Positions 10,534-19,295 of a DNA stretch of 64,000 nt are shown here, one piece after another (position 1 is the stretch's first letter; every line of letters starts with the position of its first letter). Position numbers and translations under genes: made by a program. Where the stretch lies: the NCBI RefSeq assembly GCF_018918265.1, contig NZ_JAHLQC010000004.1, forward strand, positions 183,624 through 247,623. Reading direction: 5' to 3'. This DNA is from Falcatimonas sp. MSJ-15. GTDB lineage: Bacteria; Bacillota; Clostridia; Lachnospirales; Lachnospiraceae. Under the pieces are notes generated by a model. The model was not told the origin of the DNA, made no database searches, and saw only the letters and a program-made list of their open reading frames with translations.

Positions 10534-12066
10534 TTATTCTGCTTTTTTGTCACCAAAAAAGTCTTTTACATTAATATCTGAGTAACACTGTGAACAGAAA
10601 CCTTCTATTACTGCACCACTGTTAATCTGAACTGAACGTGACTTAATATTACCCATAACAACTGCTGATGTATCGACAATAACTGGTCCGTGTACATCTA
10701 TGTCACCTTTTATTGCACCGGCAATTACTGCTGATGTTCCTTTTATATTACCAACAATCACTGTGCCTGCACCAATCTTAACTGCACCACTGCTCTCGAT
10801 ATTACCTTCTATTGTAGCTTTATTAGCATATACTTCCTCAGCCTGTGAATCACCTGTTACTTTACCAGATACAACTAACTTGCCAAGACATGTAATATTA
10901 CCTTCAATCTCACCAATTACTTCTACTGAACCTGTTGATTCAACATCACCTTTAATTCTTACTCCTGCTGTAAATACTGCTGCCTCTTCTGTTCTCTCCT
11001 GTCCAACCTCTGTTTCCATAGCTTCACTCATTCTCTTATCCTCCTCTGATATTTTACCATAATCTTCTGTTAGCTTTTTATCAAGCTCTGCTTCTGCTTC
11101 TGTTACTTCAATACTATCCTTAACTGGTGTAAGATGTTCTTCTTCTACCAATGATATAGCTTCTTCTGTCTGTTGTAATATTTCTTCATTACTAACTTTT
11201 TCTGTCTGCTGTAATGCTTCTTCATTACTAACTTCTTCTGTCTGCTGTAATGCTTCTTCATCACTGACTTCTTCTACGAATTCTTCCTGTGGTAATTCTA
11301 TATTATCATCTGTTGTTTCAGTAAGAATATTATCATTCTTACTGTCATCTTCTGTGAATTCATAACTATTCTCTTCTACTATATTATCTGCTGAATCTGC
11401 TAATATATCTTCTGTCTTAGTATCTATAGAATCATCTTTTAACTCATCTGCATATTCTGCTGCTGATACATCTATATCTTCTGCTACATTGTCTATTATT
11501 TCACTATCTGTATCTTTAGATTCATCCTCTGTATCATTAACTATATTAGGTTCATCTGCTGTAATATCACTAATATCAACATCTGGTTCGTCTAAGAAAT
11601 CTAAATCATTCAATCCTTCAATTATAGAATCATCTACTGTTCCATTCTCTTCTGATTCTTTTTCATTCTCATCATTATCCATATTAAAAATGCCAAGATC
11701 TGCTATTGAATCAAAATCAATATCATCTTCTGTCTCATTCTCTTCTGTCTGTATATTATCTTCAGTTGTATAATCTTCTGCTGTAATCACATCATCTGGC
11801 ACAATGTCTGTATAATCTTCTGCTGTTACATCCGGCTCATCTGTAAGATCTGATTCTTCTGTAGTATCACTATCATCTGCCTCAGCCGCTGCTGCCATAA
11901 TTGAATCTAATGCATCAAGATCTATTGCATCATCAACCGAATCATTTATAACACTGTCATCTGTATCATCAGGCATTGTTACTTCATCTTCTTTTGTATC
12001 AGGGTCCTGAACAAGTTCATTAACCGCCTGTGCTAAATCTTCTTTAAAATCTTTAAAAAAACTCAT
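10534..12066 (-). CDS. Bactofilin-domain protein with a long acidic N-terminal region
   Basis: The C-terminal part, roughly residues 365-500 of 510, is a bactofilin (DUF583) right-handed beta-helix: regular turns such as VRIKGDVESTGSVEVIG, IEGNITCLG and VIVGNIKG. Bactofilins polymerise into cytoskeletal filaments at the membrane. The first ~360 residues are unusually long, rich in Asp, Glu, Ser and Thr, low in complexity, and include three 12-residue repeats (VSDEEALQQTEE and variants). I start at the ATG at 12066 because AGGAGG lies 7 bases upstream; the frame opens ten codons earlier. It adjoins a membrane-bound polysaccharide deacetylase, which suggests a shared role in cell envelope shape, by inference. 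Confidence 0.85.
   Translation of the reverse strand: MSFFKDFKEDLAQAVNELVQDPDTKEDEVTMPDDTDDSVINDSVDDAIDLDALDSIMAAAAEADDSDTTEESDLTDEPDVTAEDYTDIVPDDVITAEDYTTEDNIQTEENETEDDIDFDSIADLGIFNMDNDENEKESEENGTVDDSIIEGLNDLDFLDEPDVDISDITADEPNIVNDTEDESKDTDSEIIDNVAEDIDVSAAEYADELKDDSIDTKTEDILADSADNIVEENSYEFTEDDSKNDNILTETTDDNIELPQEEFVEEVSDEEALQQTEEVSNEEALQQTEKVSNEEILQQTEEAISLVEEEHLTPVKDSIEVTEAEAELDKKLTEDYGKISEEDKRMSEAMETEVGQERTEEAAVFTAGVRIKGDVESTGSVEVIGEIEGNITCLGKLVVSGKVTGDSQAEEVYANKATIEGNIESSGAVKIGAGTVIVGNIKGTSAVIAGAIKGDIDVHGPVIVDTSAVVMGNIKSRSVQINSGAVIEGFCSQCYSDINVKDFFGDKKAE
11165..11272 (-). repeat. Three 36-bp direct repeats inside the bactofilin gene
   Basis: Units at 11165-11200, 11201-11236 and 11237-11272 begin TCTGTCTG(C/T)TGTAAT on the plus strand and differ at only a few bases. 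Each encodes one 12-residue acidic repeat ending in QQTEE or QQTEK. Because the unit is a multiple of three, copy number can change without a frameshift. Confidence 0.85.
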
Positions 12067-12102
12067 ATCGCATCCTCCTGTTATGACCGTAGCCATTATT
12101 AT

Positions 12103-13077
12103 TTACTCATTAACTTCTGATGCCTTTACATGCTGTATAGGCGAAACATCGGCTGAAAGTGGTAATATCTCTGCTCCCTGTGATTGCAATCCCTCTATAA
12201 TCTTTGGCAATGCCTCAACTGTGGTATTCTTATATTCTGTATCATGCATAAGCACAACAGAAACATCATTGTTGTCAACTCCTGCCATAACATTATTATA
12301 TATCTCATCAACTGACACTGCATTAGATGTAGCATCCTGTGATGATACATTCCAATCAAAATATGTAATATTCTGTTCGTTAAGATATTTAATAAATTCT
12401 GTCATAGGTTCACCACTTACGGTATTACTGCTTCCACCAGGAAATCTGTAAAGTACAGGCTCTACCCCCGTAGCATCTGTTATTAGTTGTCTTATCTGTG
12501 CCAAATCCTGTGCAAATGCGTCTGTACTCTCATATAGTGTACTATATCTGTGACTGTATGAATGCATTCCTATTGAATTACCAGAATCTACAATCTGTTT
12601 ATACAATGCTATCGATGCATCATCTGTTTTACCTACTACAAAAAAAGTTGCCTTAACATTATATCTTGCGAGAATATCTATTATATTCTGCGTATTGACA
12701 CTTGGTCCATCATCAAATGTAAGATATACTTTTTTCATTACCTGCGGTTCTGTCTCTGTAACAGTTTCGACAGAAGTCTCTTCTTGTGCCAAAGTCTCAT
12801 CTTCTTTTGTATAATTCTCACTATCAGGCTGTGACTGTATAGCATTAGGACTTTCCGAATCTGTTCCTCCTTCTGCCACAGATGTACTACTATTCTTAGC
12901 TTCTATAAGATCTCTCATATCCGACTCAAGATGTGCGACTTTCACGCATAGTACTATACATGTAATTATTGGGATAAGAATGGAAATCACAAGCGTCATA
13001 ATAAGCATCTTTTTCATTCTCTTTACTCTCAATCTTCTTCGTTCTTTCTCACTTAGAAAATCTTTGTTGTCTGACAT
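12103..13077 (-). CDS. Membrane-anchored polysaccharide deacetylase (NodB family)
   Basis: Predicted cell-surface deacetylase of peptidoglycan or another N-acetylated glycan. A basic N-terminus and one transmembrane segment (about residues 24-46) are followed by a Ser/Thr/Glu-rich linker to ~110, then the NodB domain. LTFDDGPS supplies D122 and D123, HSYSH supplies H172 and H176 as metal ligands, RFPGG is at 211-215, and VVLMHD is the C-terminal motif. ATG at 13077 follows GGAGG by 7 bases. It is 36 bases before the bactofilin gene. The substrate cannot be decided from sequence alone. Confidence 0.9.
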   Translation of the reverse strand: MSDNKDFLSEKERRRLRVKRMKKMLIMTLVISILIPIITCIVLCVKVAHLESDMRDLIEAKNSSTSVAEGGTDSESPNAIQSQPDSENYTKEDETLAQEETSVETVTETEPQVMKKVYLTFDDGPSVNTQNIIDILARYNVKATFFVVGKTDDASIALYKQIVDSGNSIGMHSYSHRYSTLYESTDAFAQDLAQIRQLITDATGVEPVLYRFPGGSSNTVSGEPMTEFIKYLNEQNITYFDWNVSSQDATSNAVSVDEIYNNVMAGVDNNDVSVVLMHDTEYKNTTVEALPKIIEGLQSQGAEILPLSADVSPIQHVKASEVNE

Positions 13078-13231
13078 TCTGAAACCTCCAAAAAGTTATA
13101 TGTTAATTGTATCATAAAGTCAAAAAAATTTAAACACAATTATTTTATGATAACAAACATACCTATTATAATAATAAACGGCTCTATTTACAATAATCAT
13201 AATATTAAAATTTTAAAAATTATTTAGGACG

Positions 13232-13265
13232 TATAAAAAAGACCTCTGAAACGGTCTTTTTTATA
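13232..13265 (-). terminator. Intrinsic terminator after mecA
   Basis: TATAAAAAAGACC pairs perfectly with GGTCTTTTTTATA (13 bp) around an 8-nt loop, and the pairing arm gives a U-run on the minus strand. It starts at the base after the mecA stop. The symmetric A/T runs would also allow termination in the other direction. The rest of the 188-bp mecA-deacetylase gap must hold the deacetylase promoter, which I could not fix. Confidence 0.85.
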
Positions 13266-14126
13266 CTATCTTACTATACTTCTCAAAACATTAAGAGCAT
13301 TCTTTTTCACAATGCACTTATAATGCTCCTGTATATATTCCATGTATCCTACCGGAATCTTCTTACGTTCTGCATATTCAAGAGCTGTTTCGCATATATC
13401 ATCATAGCAAAATTTTGGAAGTCTGCCTTTTTCTATAACAAGATAATACTTATCTCTACTTCTATAAAGTCGGCTTGTCACTTTACTCTCACCAGAAAAA
13501 TTAGATGCATAAGCCATAACATTATCAAGTGATGAGAATTCATATATAGCTGTAGTATTAGTTTTTTTATTCTTTTTAGATTTTGCAATATCATCTTTAC
13601 AGCTATTCATCTTATCTTCAAACATCTTATCTTTTTTTGTCCAATAATCATCTTTATTAAATAGCCCTGCTTTATCTGACTCAATATCACTTTCAACAAA
13701 GTCTTTAAAACCATTAATTTTTCTCATAAGTTCATCACACAGATCGTCATCTTCAAAATCATCGTCTTCATCTTCGTATTCATCATCGTCTTCATCATTC
13801 ATGTCATCAAGCATATTCTGAAGATCTTCATATGATACTTCACCATCAAACATATTTTTCATCTCATTAAGCATTGTAAAGTCTTCCTTCTCTGAGAAAA
13901 TAATAGACAATCTTCCTTTTGATAATGGCATAACCTGCATTGATAAAATGCCTGTTTCATTAACATATCCAACTTCTTCTTTTGCTTTTTCTATCACTAT
14001 TCCTAAAAACTCATGAACTTTATCTCTGTCATTTAAAAAATCAGTCACTTCAAGCCCATGTTCCTGCATATCTTCTTCTGATATAAGACAACGCACTGAA
14101 CCATTGTTCATTCTTCTAAATTCCAT
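13266..14126 (-). CDS. mecA: Adaptor protein MecA
   Basis: Adaptor that delivers substrates to the ClpCP protease; in Bacillus it targets ComK and other regulators. The N-terminal domain starts MEFRRMNNGSVRCLIS with the typical MPLSKGRLSI pattern; a linker with a strong run of Asp/Glu occupies roughly residues 108-130; the C-terminal ClpC-binding domain carries YEFSSLDNVMAYA and ends near residue 286. The family is usually 210-270 residues, so the acidic linker makes this one long. The start ATG has only a modest purine-rich site (AAAGAGTGG). A strong terminator follows directly, so mecA is the last gene of its transcript. Confidence 0.93.
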   Translation of the reverse strand: MEFRRMNNGSVRCLISEEDMQEHGLEVTDFLNDRDKVHEFLGIVIEKAKEEVGYVNETGILSMQVMPLSKGRLSIIFSEKEDFTMLNEMKNMFDGEVSYEDLQNMLDDMNDEDDDEYEDEDDDFEDDDLCDELMRKINGFKDFVESDIESDKAGLFNKDDYWTKKDKMFEDKMNSCKDDIAKSKKNKKTNTTAIYEFSSLDNVMAYASNFSGESKVTSRLYRSRDKYYLVIEKGRLPKFCYDDICETALEYAERKKIPVGYMEYIQEHYKCIVKKNALNVLRSIVR

Positions 14127-14225
14127 AAGCTACCACTCTTTCCATTATGTATATAAAATTCTTACTTTCTGTTTGATAAGTCTTATTGTATCAGAAGATG
14201 AAATTTTTTCAACATATATTTTATA

Positions 14226-15878
14226 TTATTCATAATTTTTATTCTTTGTCTCAAGAATTTCTTCCTTTATATCAACAAAAACGTTTACAAGAATAGGATC
14301 AAAATGACTTCCACTTGACTGTTCAATTATCTCGAATGCTCTGTCATCTGATATCTTATCCTTATAACTTCTTTTTGATGTGAGTGCATCAAAAACATCA
14401 GCTATTGCCATGATTCTTGCTGAAAGTGGAATTTCATTGCCTTTAAGTCCTTCCGGATAACCTGTACCATTCCATTTTTCATGATGGTACATTGCCATCT
14501 CATATGCGTATGTAAGATATTCATCAGCTTCATCAATCTTTAATGCTTCTCTTAACATATCTCCGCCAACTTTTGGATGCGTCTTTATAATCTCAAACTC
14601 TTCCTCTGTAAGTTTACCAGGTTTTCTAAGAATACTATCTGATATTGCAATCTTACCTATATCATGAAGCGGTGCTGCCTTGCATATAGCATCAACAAAT
14701 TCATCAGTTATGATGCCGGGATATATATTACGTTTTTTAAGAGCATTAGCTATTATTCTTACATATCTGCTTGTTCTCTTAACATGCTGTCCTGTGATAT
14801 CATCTCTAAGTTCAATCATATTTGCAAAGCTTACAATGAATCTTTCCTGTATCTTTGATATCTTCTTAGCTTTCTCAGCAACCTCATTTTCAAGCATCTT
14901 AGAATATTCCATATGCGTTGTTATATCAACAAGTGATACTGTATATCCCGTAACTATATCATTATTAGTAAGATCATTAATCTGAACATCATAATAGCGT
15001 CCATTCCTGTCATAACTTGTCTCCATAAACTCGCAAAACTGCTTAATTATTCCTACATCATTAGATTCAATATTACTCACTTTCGGGAATATCTTCTGTG
15101 CTTCATTATTAAAATACAAGATATCAAAATCTGAGTTAAGTACTATTATACCATCAGACAGATTTTCAATTACATTATCTTTCGCTATCTCTACAGTTTC
15201 AAATGCTCTATTTTTAATAGTTGCTATAGCAAATATTACTGTTCCAATCTCAAGCATCATTGTCGTAACATCATATTCATAATCTGCTCCTGTAAGATGT
15301 ATCATTACTCCAATAATTGAGATTGCACCAGCATATATCATTCCAAGCATTATCTTACTATCAGGATCAGTTTTGTGCTCATGATAATATTTTATTCCGT
15401 TATAAAACATTATTATACTATACACAAGTGCAACAAATATATGTATATAATAGAAGATTCCATTTTTAACTTCAAGATACATATATCCTTTGTAGTTCTC
15501 ATAGTAGCTTATCCCTTTAAAAAACAATGGTATTTTATCACCAGCAAGAACAAGTGCATATATGAATGTATGAAATGCACATAACAGATAGAGTATTGGT
15601 CTTTTTAATTTTTTCTTCATATATACAAAATAAAACATAAAATACACAAAACCAATATATGCTTTTCCAAGATATACCATCTTAAGACATGCAACTGCTT
15701 CATTATAATTCTTTGCATCTGTCTGAATCAAATATGCAACTGAAGATACTAGTACTGCAAAAAGTGATATCTCAATAATTATTCCTTCTTTTGATACCCG
15801 TCTAGTTCCCACATATACCATAGTATTTATAATCACAAACAGCCCAATCATCTGTACTATTTGACAAAAAGCTATCAT
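14226..15878 (-). CDS. Membrane sensor HD-GYP phosphodiesterase
   Basis: Predicted cyclic-di-GMP phosphodiesterase. The N-terminal ~225 residues contain about seven hydrophobic segments resembling the 7TM region of histidine kinases. A PAS-like region (about 230-325, SDGIIVLNSDFDILYFNNEA) and a short coiled coil lead into the HD-GYP domain from about 345: HDIGK with H405-D406, MYHHEKWNGTGYPEG with G473-Y474-P475, and ARIMAIADVFDALTS. All the catalytic landmarks are present. ATG at 15878 follows AGGAGG by 5 bases. The PilZ-domain gene in the flagellar cluster (29176) could respond to the same messenger. Confidence 0.92.
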   Translation of the reverse strand: MIAFCQIVQMIGLFVIINTMVYVGTRRVSKEGIIIEISLFAVLVSSVAYLIQTDAKNYNEAVACLKMVYLGKAYIGFVYFMFYFVYMKKKLKRPILYLLCAFHTFIYALVLAGDKIPLFFKGISYYENYKGYMYLEVKNGIFYYIHIFVALVYSIIMFYNGIKYYHEHKTDPDSKIMLGMIYAGAISIIGVMIHLTGADYEYDVTTMMLEIGTVIFAIATIKNRAFETVEIAKDNVIENLSDGIIVLNSDFDILYFNNEAQKIFPKVSNIESNDVGIIKQFCEFMETSYDRNGRYYDVQINDLTNNDIVTGYTVSLVDITTHMEYSKMLENEVAEKAKKISKIQERFIVSFANMIELRDDITGQHVKRTSRYVRIIANALKKRNIYPGIITDEFVDAICKAAPLHDIGKIAISDSILRKPGKLTEEEFEIIKTHPKVGGDMLREALKIDEADEYLTYAYEMAMYHHEKWNGTGYPEGLKGNEIPLSARIMAIADVFDALTSKRSYKDKISDDRAFEIIEQSSGSHFDPILVNVFVDIKEEILETKNKNYE

Positions 15879-15900
15879 ATTTTCCTCCTAAAGCATTATT

Positions 15901-16236
15901 TTATATATTATTTCTTAGCAGCTCTATTATCTCGCCCGCTGTACTAATTATGTCTTCCATTGCAACGTCTGCAACATATGCTCTTAATAGCTCCATCTTG
16001 TTGCTACATTCATCAGGTAATCTGCACTGCTCAAGTTCTTTCATTATCTGATCTGTCTTATCAAGATCAAACTCATTAACTGAATTTATCAGCCAGTCAA
16101 ACAGCTTTATGGCATATTCTGACGTTATCTCTCTTTTAGAAAGTTCGTCAGTCTTATCAAAAGACTTTAGTTCTTTTTTGTAATTTCTAAATAAATCATA
16201 TGTTTCTTCAAATTCACTTTCTATAGACTCAATCAT
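15901..16236 (-). CDS. Small acidic helical protein of unknown function
   Basis: I do not recognise this gene with certainty. Starting at the ATG at 16236 (MIESIESEFEETYDLF) the product is 111 residues, acidic and probably all helical. Its second half (SVNEFDLDKTDQIMKELEQC, DVAMEDI) recalls the C-terminal tail of Lachnospiraceae hybrid kinase or response-regulator proteins, from memory. The frame extends 11 codons upstream to 16269 as a run of Ile codons, which is unlikely to be translated. No clear ribosome binding site precedes either start; instead the ATG overlaps the stop of a 50-codon hydrophobic frame (16229-16381). It ends 22 bases before the HD-GYP gene, so they are probably co-transcribed. 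It may be a gene remnant. Confidence 0.5.
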   Translation of the reverse strand: MIESIESEFEETYDLFRNYKKELKSFDKTDELSKREITSEYAIKLFDWLINSVNEFDLDKTDQIMKELEQCRLPDECSNKMELLRAYVADVAMEDIISTAGEIIELLRNNI

Positions 16237-16381
16237 TAGCATTAAAAAACATATTATTATAATTATCATTCCATATAACTACTAATTGTGCAATTTCAAA
16301 TACCAACCATGCACCAGACAGATACCAAGGAATCCATATTCTTAGATAACTTGCCAAAAATATAGCAAAATGCAAAAACAC
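16229..16381 (-). pseudogene. Possible remnant encoding a hydrophobic peptide
   Basis: Read on the minus strand, a 50-codon frame has membrane-like composition (IFLASYLRIWIPWYLSG, AWLVFEIAQLVVIW) and ends with TGA overlapping the ATG of the next gene as ATGATTGA. Its only upstream start (GTG at 16381) lies inside a terminator stem and no ribosome binding site is visible. It could be the broken end of a membrane protein gene or chance. I do not recognise the sequence. Confidence 0.25.
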
Positions 16382-16429
16382 CTGGCATATAGATGAGAGC
16401 TTCTCTCATTCTTGATTCCAGGTGTTTTT
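16374..16429 (-). terminator. Intrinsic terminator after the lipoprotein gene
   Basis: AAAAACACCTGG (16374-16385) pairs with CCAGGTGTTTTT (16418-16429), and an inner ATGAGAG/CTCTCAT stem closes the middle. On the minus strand the stem ends in a U-run. It lies 36 bases downstream of the lipoprotein stop. Confidence 0.8.
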
Positions 16430-16464
16430 ATTCTTAATTAATTATATCTTATTATTACAATCAA

Positions 16465-17055
16465 CTATCTAAGTCCAAATGCTTCCATAATAACTTCTAC
16501 TTTTTTAATTGGTTCATTATTCGTTGTCCATGGATAAGGTGCATCTGCACATCCTGCTGCTTCAAGCAGTTCTTCTTTACCATCTAGTAAAAGTTCCTTA
16601 TAAGAATTATCTACAGCCTTAATATTCTCTTTAAATTCAGATTTTTCATCATCTGTAAGTGCTTCATACCACTTTGATGCTTCATCTTTTATCTCATCAG
16701 GTGTAAGTTCTGTTCCAACTGCAATATTAAGCAATGTAGCTGCTGATTTTACTGCTCTTAATGAACTTCCTGATGAACCTGCCTGTACATTATCTTTAAC
16801 ATCTGTAAGTGCTTCGTCAACCTCTAGAAGTGCTGCACTTTTATTAAATGAATTAATATCTCCCGATTGTGATGTACTTACATCTTCTTTAGCATCTGCT
16901 GCCTTTGTGGTTTCTTTTTCAGAAGTAGTCTTTTCTTCTGTTGTATTCTCTACAGTTGTCTCCTTATCATCTGATACTGTCGCTCTGTTACCACATGCTG
17001 ACAATGCAAGTGCACCTGTAAGTGCAATAGCACACAATAATACTCTTTTTTTCAT
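16465..17055 (-). CDS. Putative lipoprotein of unknown function
   Basis: The N-terminus is a lipoprotein signal: MKKR, a hydrophobic stretch and the lipobox LSAC with Cys21. A Thr/Glu/Lys-rich linker (about 25-65) follows, then a mostly helical domain of ~125 residues with repeated DEALTDV/DGKEELLEAAG-like stretches. I do not recognise the domain. ATG at 17055 follows GAAGGTG by 7 bases. It is flanked by terminators on both sides and by its own likely promoter, so it is probably a one-gene transcript. Confidence 0.8.
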   Translation of the reverse strand: MKKRVLLCAIALTGALALSACGNRATVSDDKETTVENTTEEKTTSEKETTKAADAKEDVSTSQSGDINSFNKSAALLEVDEALTDVKDNVQAGSSGSSLRAVKSAATLLNIAVGTELTPDEIKDEASKWYEALTDDEKSEFKENIKAVDNSYKELLLDGKEELLEAAGCADAPYPWTTNNEPIKKVEVIMEAFGLR

Positions 17056-17129
17056 ATTTCTTCACCTTCCTGCTTTTTACAAAATTCTCCTTATATATAT
17101 TAATCGTATATACAAGCAGAATTATTGAT

Positions 17130-17135
17130 ATTATA
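17130..17135 (-). promoter_or_regulatory. Extended -10 promoter candidate for the lipoprotein gene
   Basis: On the minus strand TGCTATAAT gives an extended -10 about 75 bases before the start codon. There is no good -35 at the usual distance, which an extended -10 can tolerate. It lies directly downstream of the tsf terminator. Confidence 0.4.
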
Positions 17136-17151
17136 GCAGAATTTTATAAAA

Positions 17152-17210
17152 AAGAATACCCTTAATCAGTGAAAATATATTTGTGGCCTTCCTGATATAA
17201 GGGTATTCTT
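17152..17210 (-). terminator. Intrinsic terminator of the rpsB-tsf transcript
   Basis: AAGAATACCCTTA (17152-17164) pairs with TAAGGGTATTCTT (17198-17210), 13 bp, with ATCAG/CTGAT continuing the stem inside. It is followed on the minus strand by TTTTTTATAAAA. It is about 165 bases after tsf; the intervening stretch (17211-17373) is low-complexity, with several TTTTATTGTTTTATT-like runs. Confidence 0.8.
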
Positions 17211-17373
17211 AATGATGTTTTTGATGTTTTATTGTTTTACTAATTTTATTGTTTTATTGTTTTTATTTTGTTATTATGCAATATCTCGTTATTCTACTCA
17301 ATATGCAATATGTTAGATTCTGTATTAATTATATCAATAACATACGTCTGATAGACTTAGTGTTATCTTATAA

Positions 17374-18309
17374 TTACATACCCATCTGTTTTGCAACTTC
17401 TTCTGCAAAGTTTTCTTCTTTTTTCTCGATACCTTCACCAGTTTCGAAACGAACGAATCCTTTGATTGAGAAGTTAGCACCTGTTGCTGTTGCAACTGAT
17501 TTTACATAACTAGCAACTGACTGTTTTCCATCTTCTGCTTTAACATATGTCTGATCAAGAAGACAGAATTCTTTTAACTCTTTGTTGATACGTCCTGCGA
17601 TCATACCTTCGATAACTTTTTCAGGTTTCTGTGATTCTTTAGGATCGTTCATAATCTGAGCTTTTAAGATTTCTTTTTCTTTCTCGATAAATTCTGCTTC
17701 TACTTCTTCTCTTGATGTATATTTTGGATTTAAAGCTGCGATCTGCATAGCTACGTTTCTTAAACATTCTTTAATATCATCGTTAACTACATCTGTCTTA
17801 GCTTCAACTAATACACCAATCTTACCGCCAGCATGGATGTATGATGCTACACAACCATCTTCTGCTTCGATCTTAGCAAATCTTCTGATGCTTAAGTTCT
17901 CACCGATAACAGCGATCTTGCTTGATAATTCCTGAGCTACTGTCTTAGTTGTATCAAGTGCCCATGGCTCTTCAAGGAAAGCTTCGATATCTGTTGCTGT
18001 TGTACTTAATGCCTGAGCTGCTACAGCTTCAACATATGCATTGAAATCTGCATTCTTAGCAACGAAGTCTGTCTCTGAGTTAACTTCTACGATAGCTGCT
18101 CTCTTATCGCCATCAACAACTGTCTTAACAAGACCTTCTGCTGCGATTCTACCAGCTTTTTTAGCTGCTGCTGCAAGTCCTTTTTCTCTTAAGAACTCAA
18201 CTGCTTTGTCCATATCTCCATCAGTTGCAGATAATGCTTTCTTACAATCCATCATACCTGCGCCAGTCATTTCTCTTAATTCTTTTACCATTCCTGCTGT
18301 GATTGCCAT
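17374..18309 (-). CDS. tsf: Elongation factor Ts
   Basis: Guanine nucleotide exchange factor for EF-Tu. The N-terminal MAITAGMVKELREMTGAG with MMDCKKAL is the EF-Ts UBA-like start; KAVEFLREKGLAAAAKKAGR and VEVNSETDFVAKN are diagnostic. I start at the ATG at 18309 because GGAGG lies 8 bases upstream; the frame opens six codons earlier. The 311-residue length is normal. It follows rpsB by about 100 bases and is followed by a terminator. Confidence 0.98.
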   Translation of the reverse strand: MAITAGMVKELREMTGAGMMDCKKALSATDGDMDKAVEFLREKGLAAAAKKAGRIAAEGLVKTVVDGDKRAAIVEVNSETDFVAKNADFNAYVEAVAAQALSTTATDIEAFLEEPWALDTTKTVAQELSSKIAVIGENLSIRRFAKIEAEDGCVASYIHAGGKIGVLVEAKTDVVNDDIKECLRNVAMQIAALNPKYTSREEVEAEFIEKEKEILKAQIMNDPKESQKPEKVIEGMIAGRINKELKEFCLLDQTYVKAEDGKQSVASYVKSVATATGANFSIKGFVRFETGEGIEKKEENFAEEVAKQMGM

Positions 18310-18407
18310 TGTAAATTCCTCCATCAAAAAAATATTTTTCTCAAAAAATGCTTCAACCTGTCATACAGGCTGAAGCATTAGTTACAATAAGTTATAAACT
18401 GTACTTA

Positions 18408-19142
18408 TTAAGCTTCAACAGGTGCTTCTTCAACTACATCTTCAGTTTCTGTAACCTGTTCACCCTGATTTGCTTCAATAACAGCATCTGCCATCTTTGA
18501 AACGATAAGTTTTACAGCTCTGATTGCATCATCGTTACCAGGAATTACATAATCTAATTCTTCTGGATCACAGTTTGTATCAGCAATACCGATAAGTGGA
18601 ATTCCAAGTGTATGAGCTTCCTGAATACAGATTCTTTCTTTCTTTGGATCTACAACAAAGATAGCATCTGGAAGTTTCTTCATGTTCTTGATACCACCAA
18701 GGTTTTTCTCTAATTTTTCTAATTCTTTCTTTAAGTTAATAACTTCTTTTTTAGGAAGAACATCGAATGTTCCATCTTCCTGCATAGCTTCGATTTCTTT
18801 TAATTTTGCGATTCTGCTCTGGATTGTCTTGAAGTTAGTTAACATACCACCTAACCATCTCTCGTTAACATAGAACATACCACAACGTTCTGCTTCTGAT
18901 TTGATAGCATCCTGAGCCTGTTTCTTAGTACCAACGAAAAGGATTGTACCACCTTCTGCTACTACATCTGAAATTGCTTTGTAAGCTTCATCTACTTTAC
19001 CTACAGATTTCTGTAAGTCGATGATATAAATACCATTTCTCTCTGTGTAGATGTATTCAGCCATCTTAGGGTTCCATCTTCTTGTCTGATGTCCAAAATG
19101 AACACCTGCTTCAAGTAATTGTTTCATTGAAATTACGCTCAT
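18408..19142 (-). CDS. rpsB: 30S ribosomal protein S2
   Basis: Small-subunit ribosomal protein. [20 protein letters not shown] at the N-terminus, [20 protein letters not shown] and PDAIFVVDP are characteristic; an acidic tail follows to residue 244. ATG at 19142 follows GGAGG by 6 bases. It has a good promoter (19251-19279) and a structured leader (19171-19228), and is co-transcribed with tsf. Confidence 0.98.
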   Translation of the reverse strand: MSVISMKQLLEAGVHFGHQTRRWNPKMAEYIYTERNGIYIIDLQKSVGKVDEAYKAISDVVAEGGTILFVGTKKQAQDAIKSEAERCGMFYVNERWLGGMLTNFKTIQSRIAKLKEIEAMQEDGTFDVLPKKEVINLKKELEKLEKNLGGIKNMKKLPDAIFVVDPKKERICIQEAHTLGIPLIGIADTNCDPEELDYVIPGNDDAIRAVKLIVSKMADAVIEANQGEQVTETEDVVEEAPVEA

Positions 19143-19170
19143 AATTTACCTCCATTTGGTTAATTTCTTC

Positions 19171-19228
19171 CATACGTTCAATTAACGGATTACTGTATAA
19201 ACAGCACCGGTCCGTCTTAACGCGTATG
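19171..19228 (-). promoter_or_regulatory. Structured 5' leader of rpsB, candidate autoregulatory element
   Basis: Between the predicted start of transcription and rpsB, three nested pairings can be drawn: CATACG (19171-19176) with CGTATG (19223-19228), TTAACGGA (19182-19189) with TCCG..TTAA (19211-19220, a 2-nt bulge), and CTGT with ACAG around a 4-nt loop (19193-19204). Nested helices in a ribosomal-protein leader suggest feedback control, as known for several other ribosomal operons. I cannot assign it to a known family. Confidence 0.5.
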
Positions 19229-19250
19229 TGTTTTTTAGTCACCGCTTGCC

Positions 19251-19279
19251 ATTTTACCACATTTTTTATGGCTTTGCAA
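19251..19279 (-). promoter_or_regulatory. Sigma-A-type promoter for rpsB-tsf
   Basis: On the minus strand TTGCAA (19274-19279) and TAAAAT (19251-19256) are separated by exactly 17 bases, about 110 bases before rpsB. This is the best sigma-A promoter match in the window. Confidence 0.7.
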
Positions 19280-19295
19280 GAGTATTTTTCTATTT

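Noticed and set aside
17211..17373. Coding region after tsf
   Set aside because: The stretch is low-complexity T-rich sequence with no open frame of note; the tsf terminator lies beyond it.
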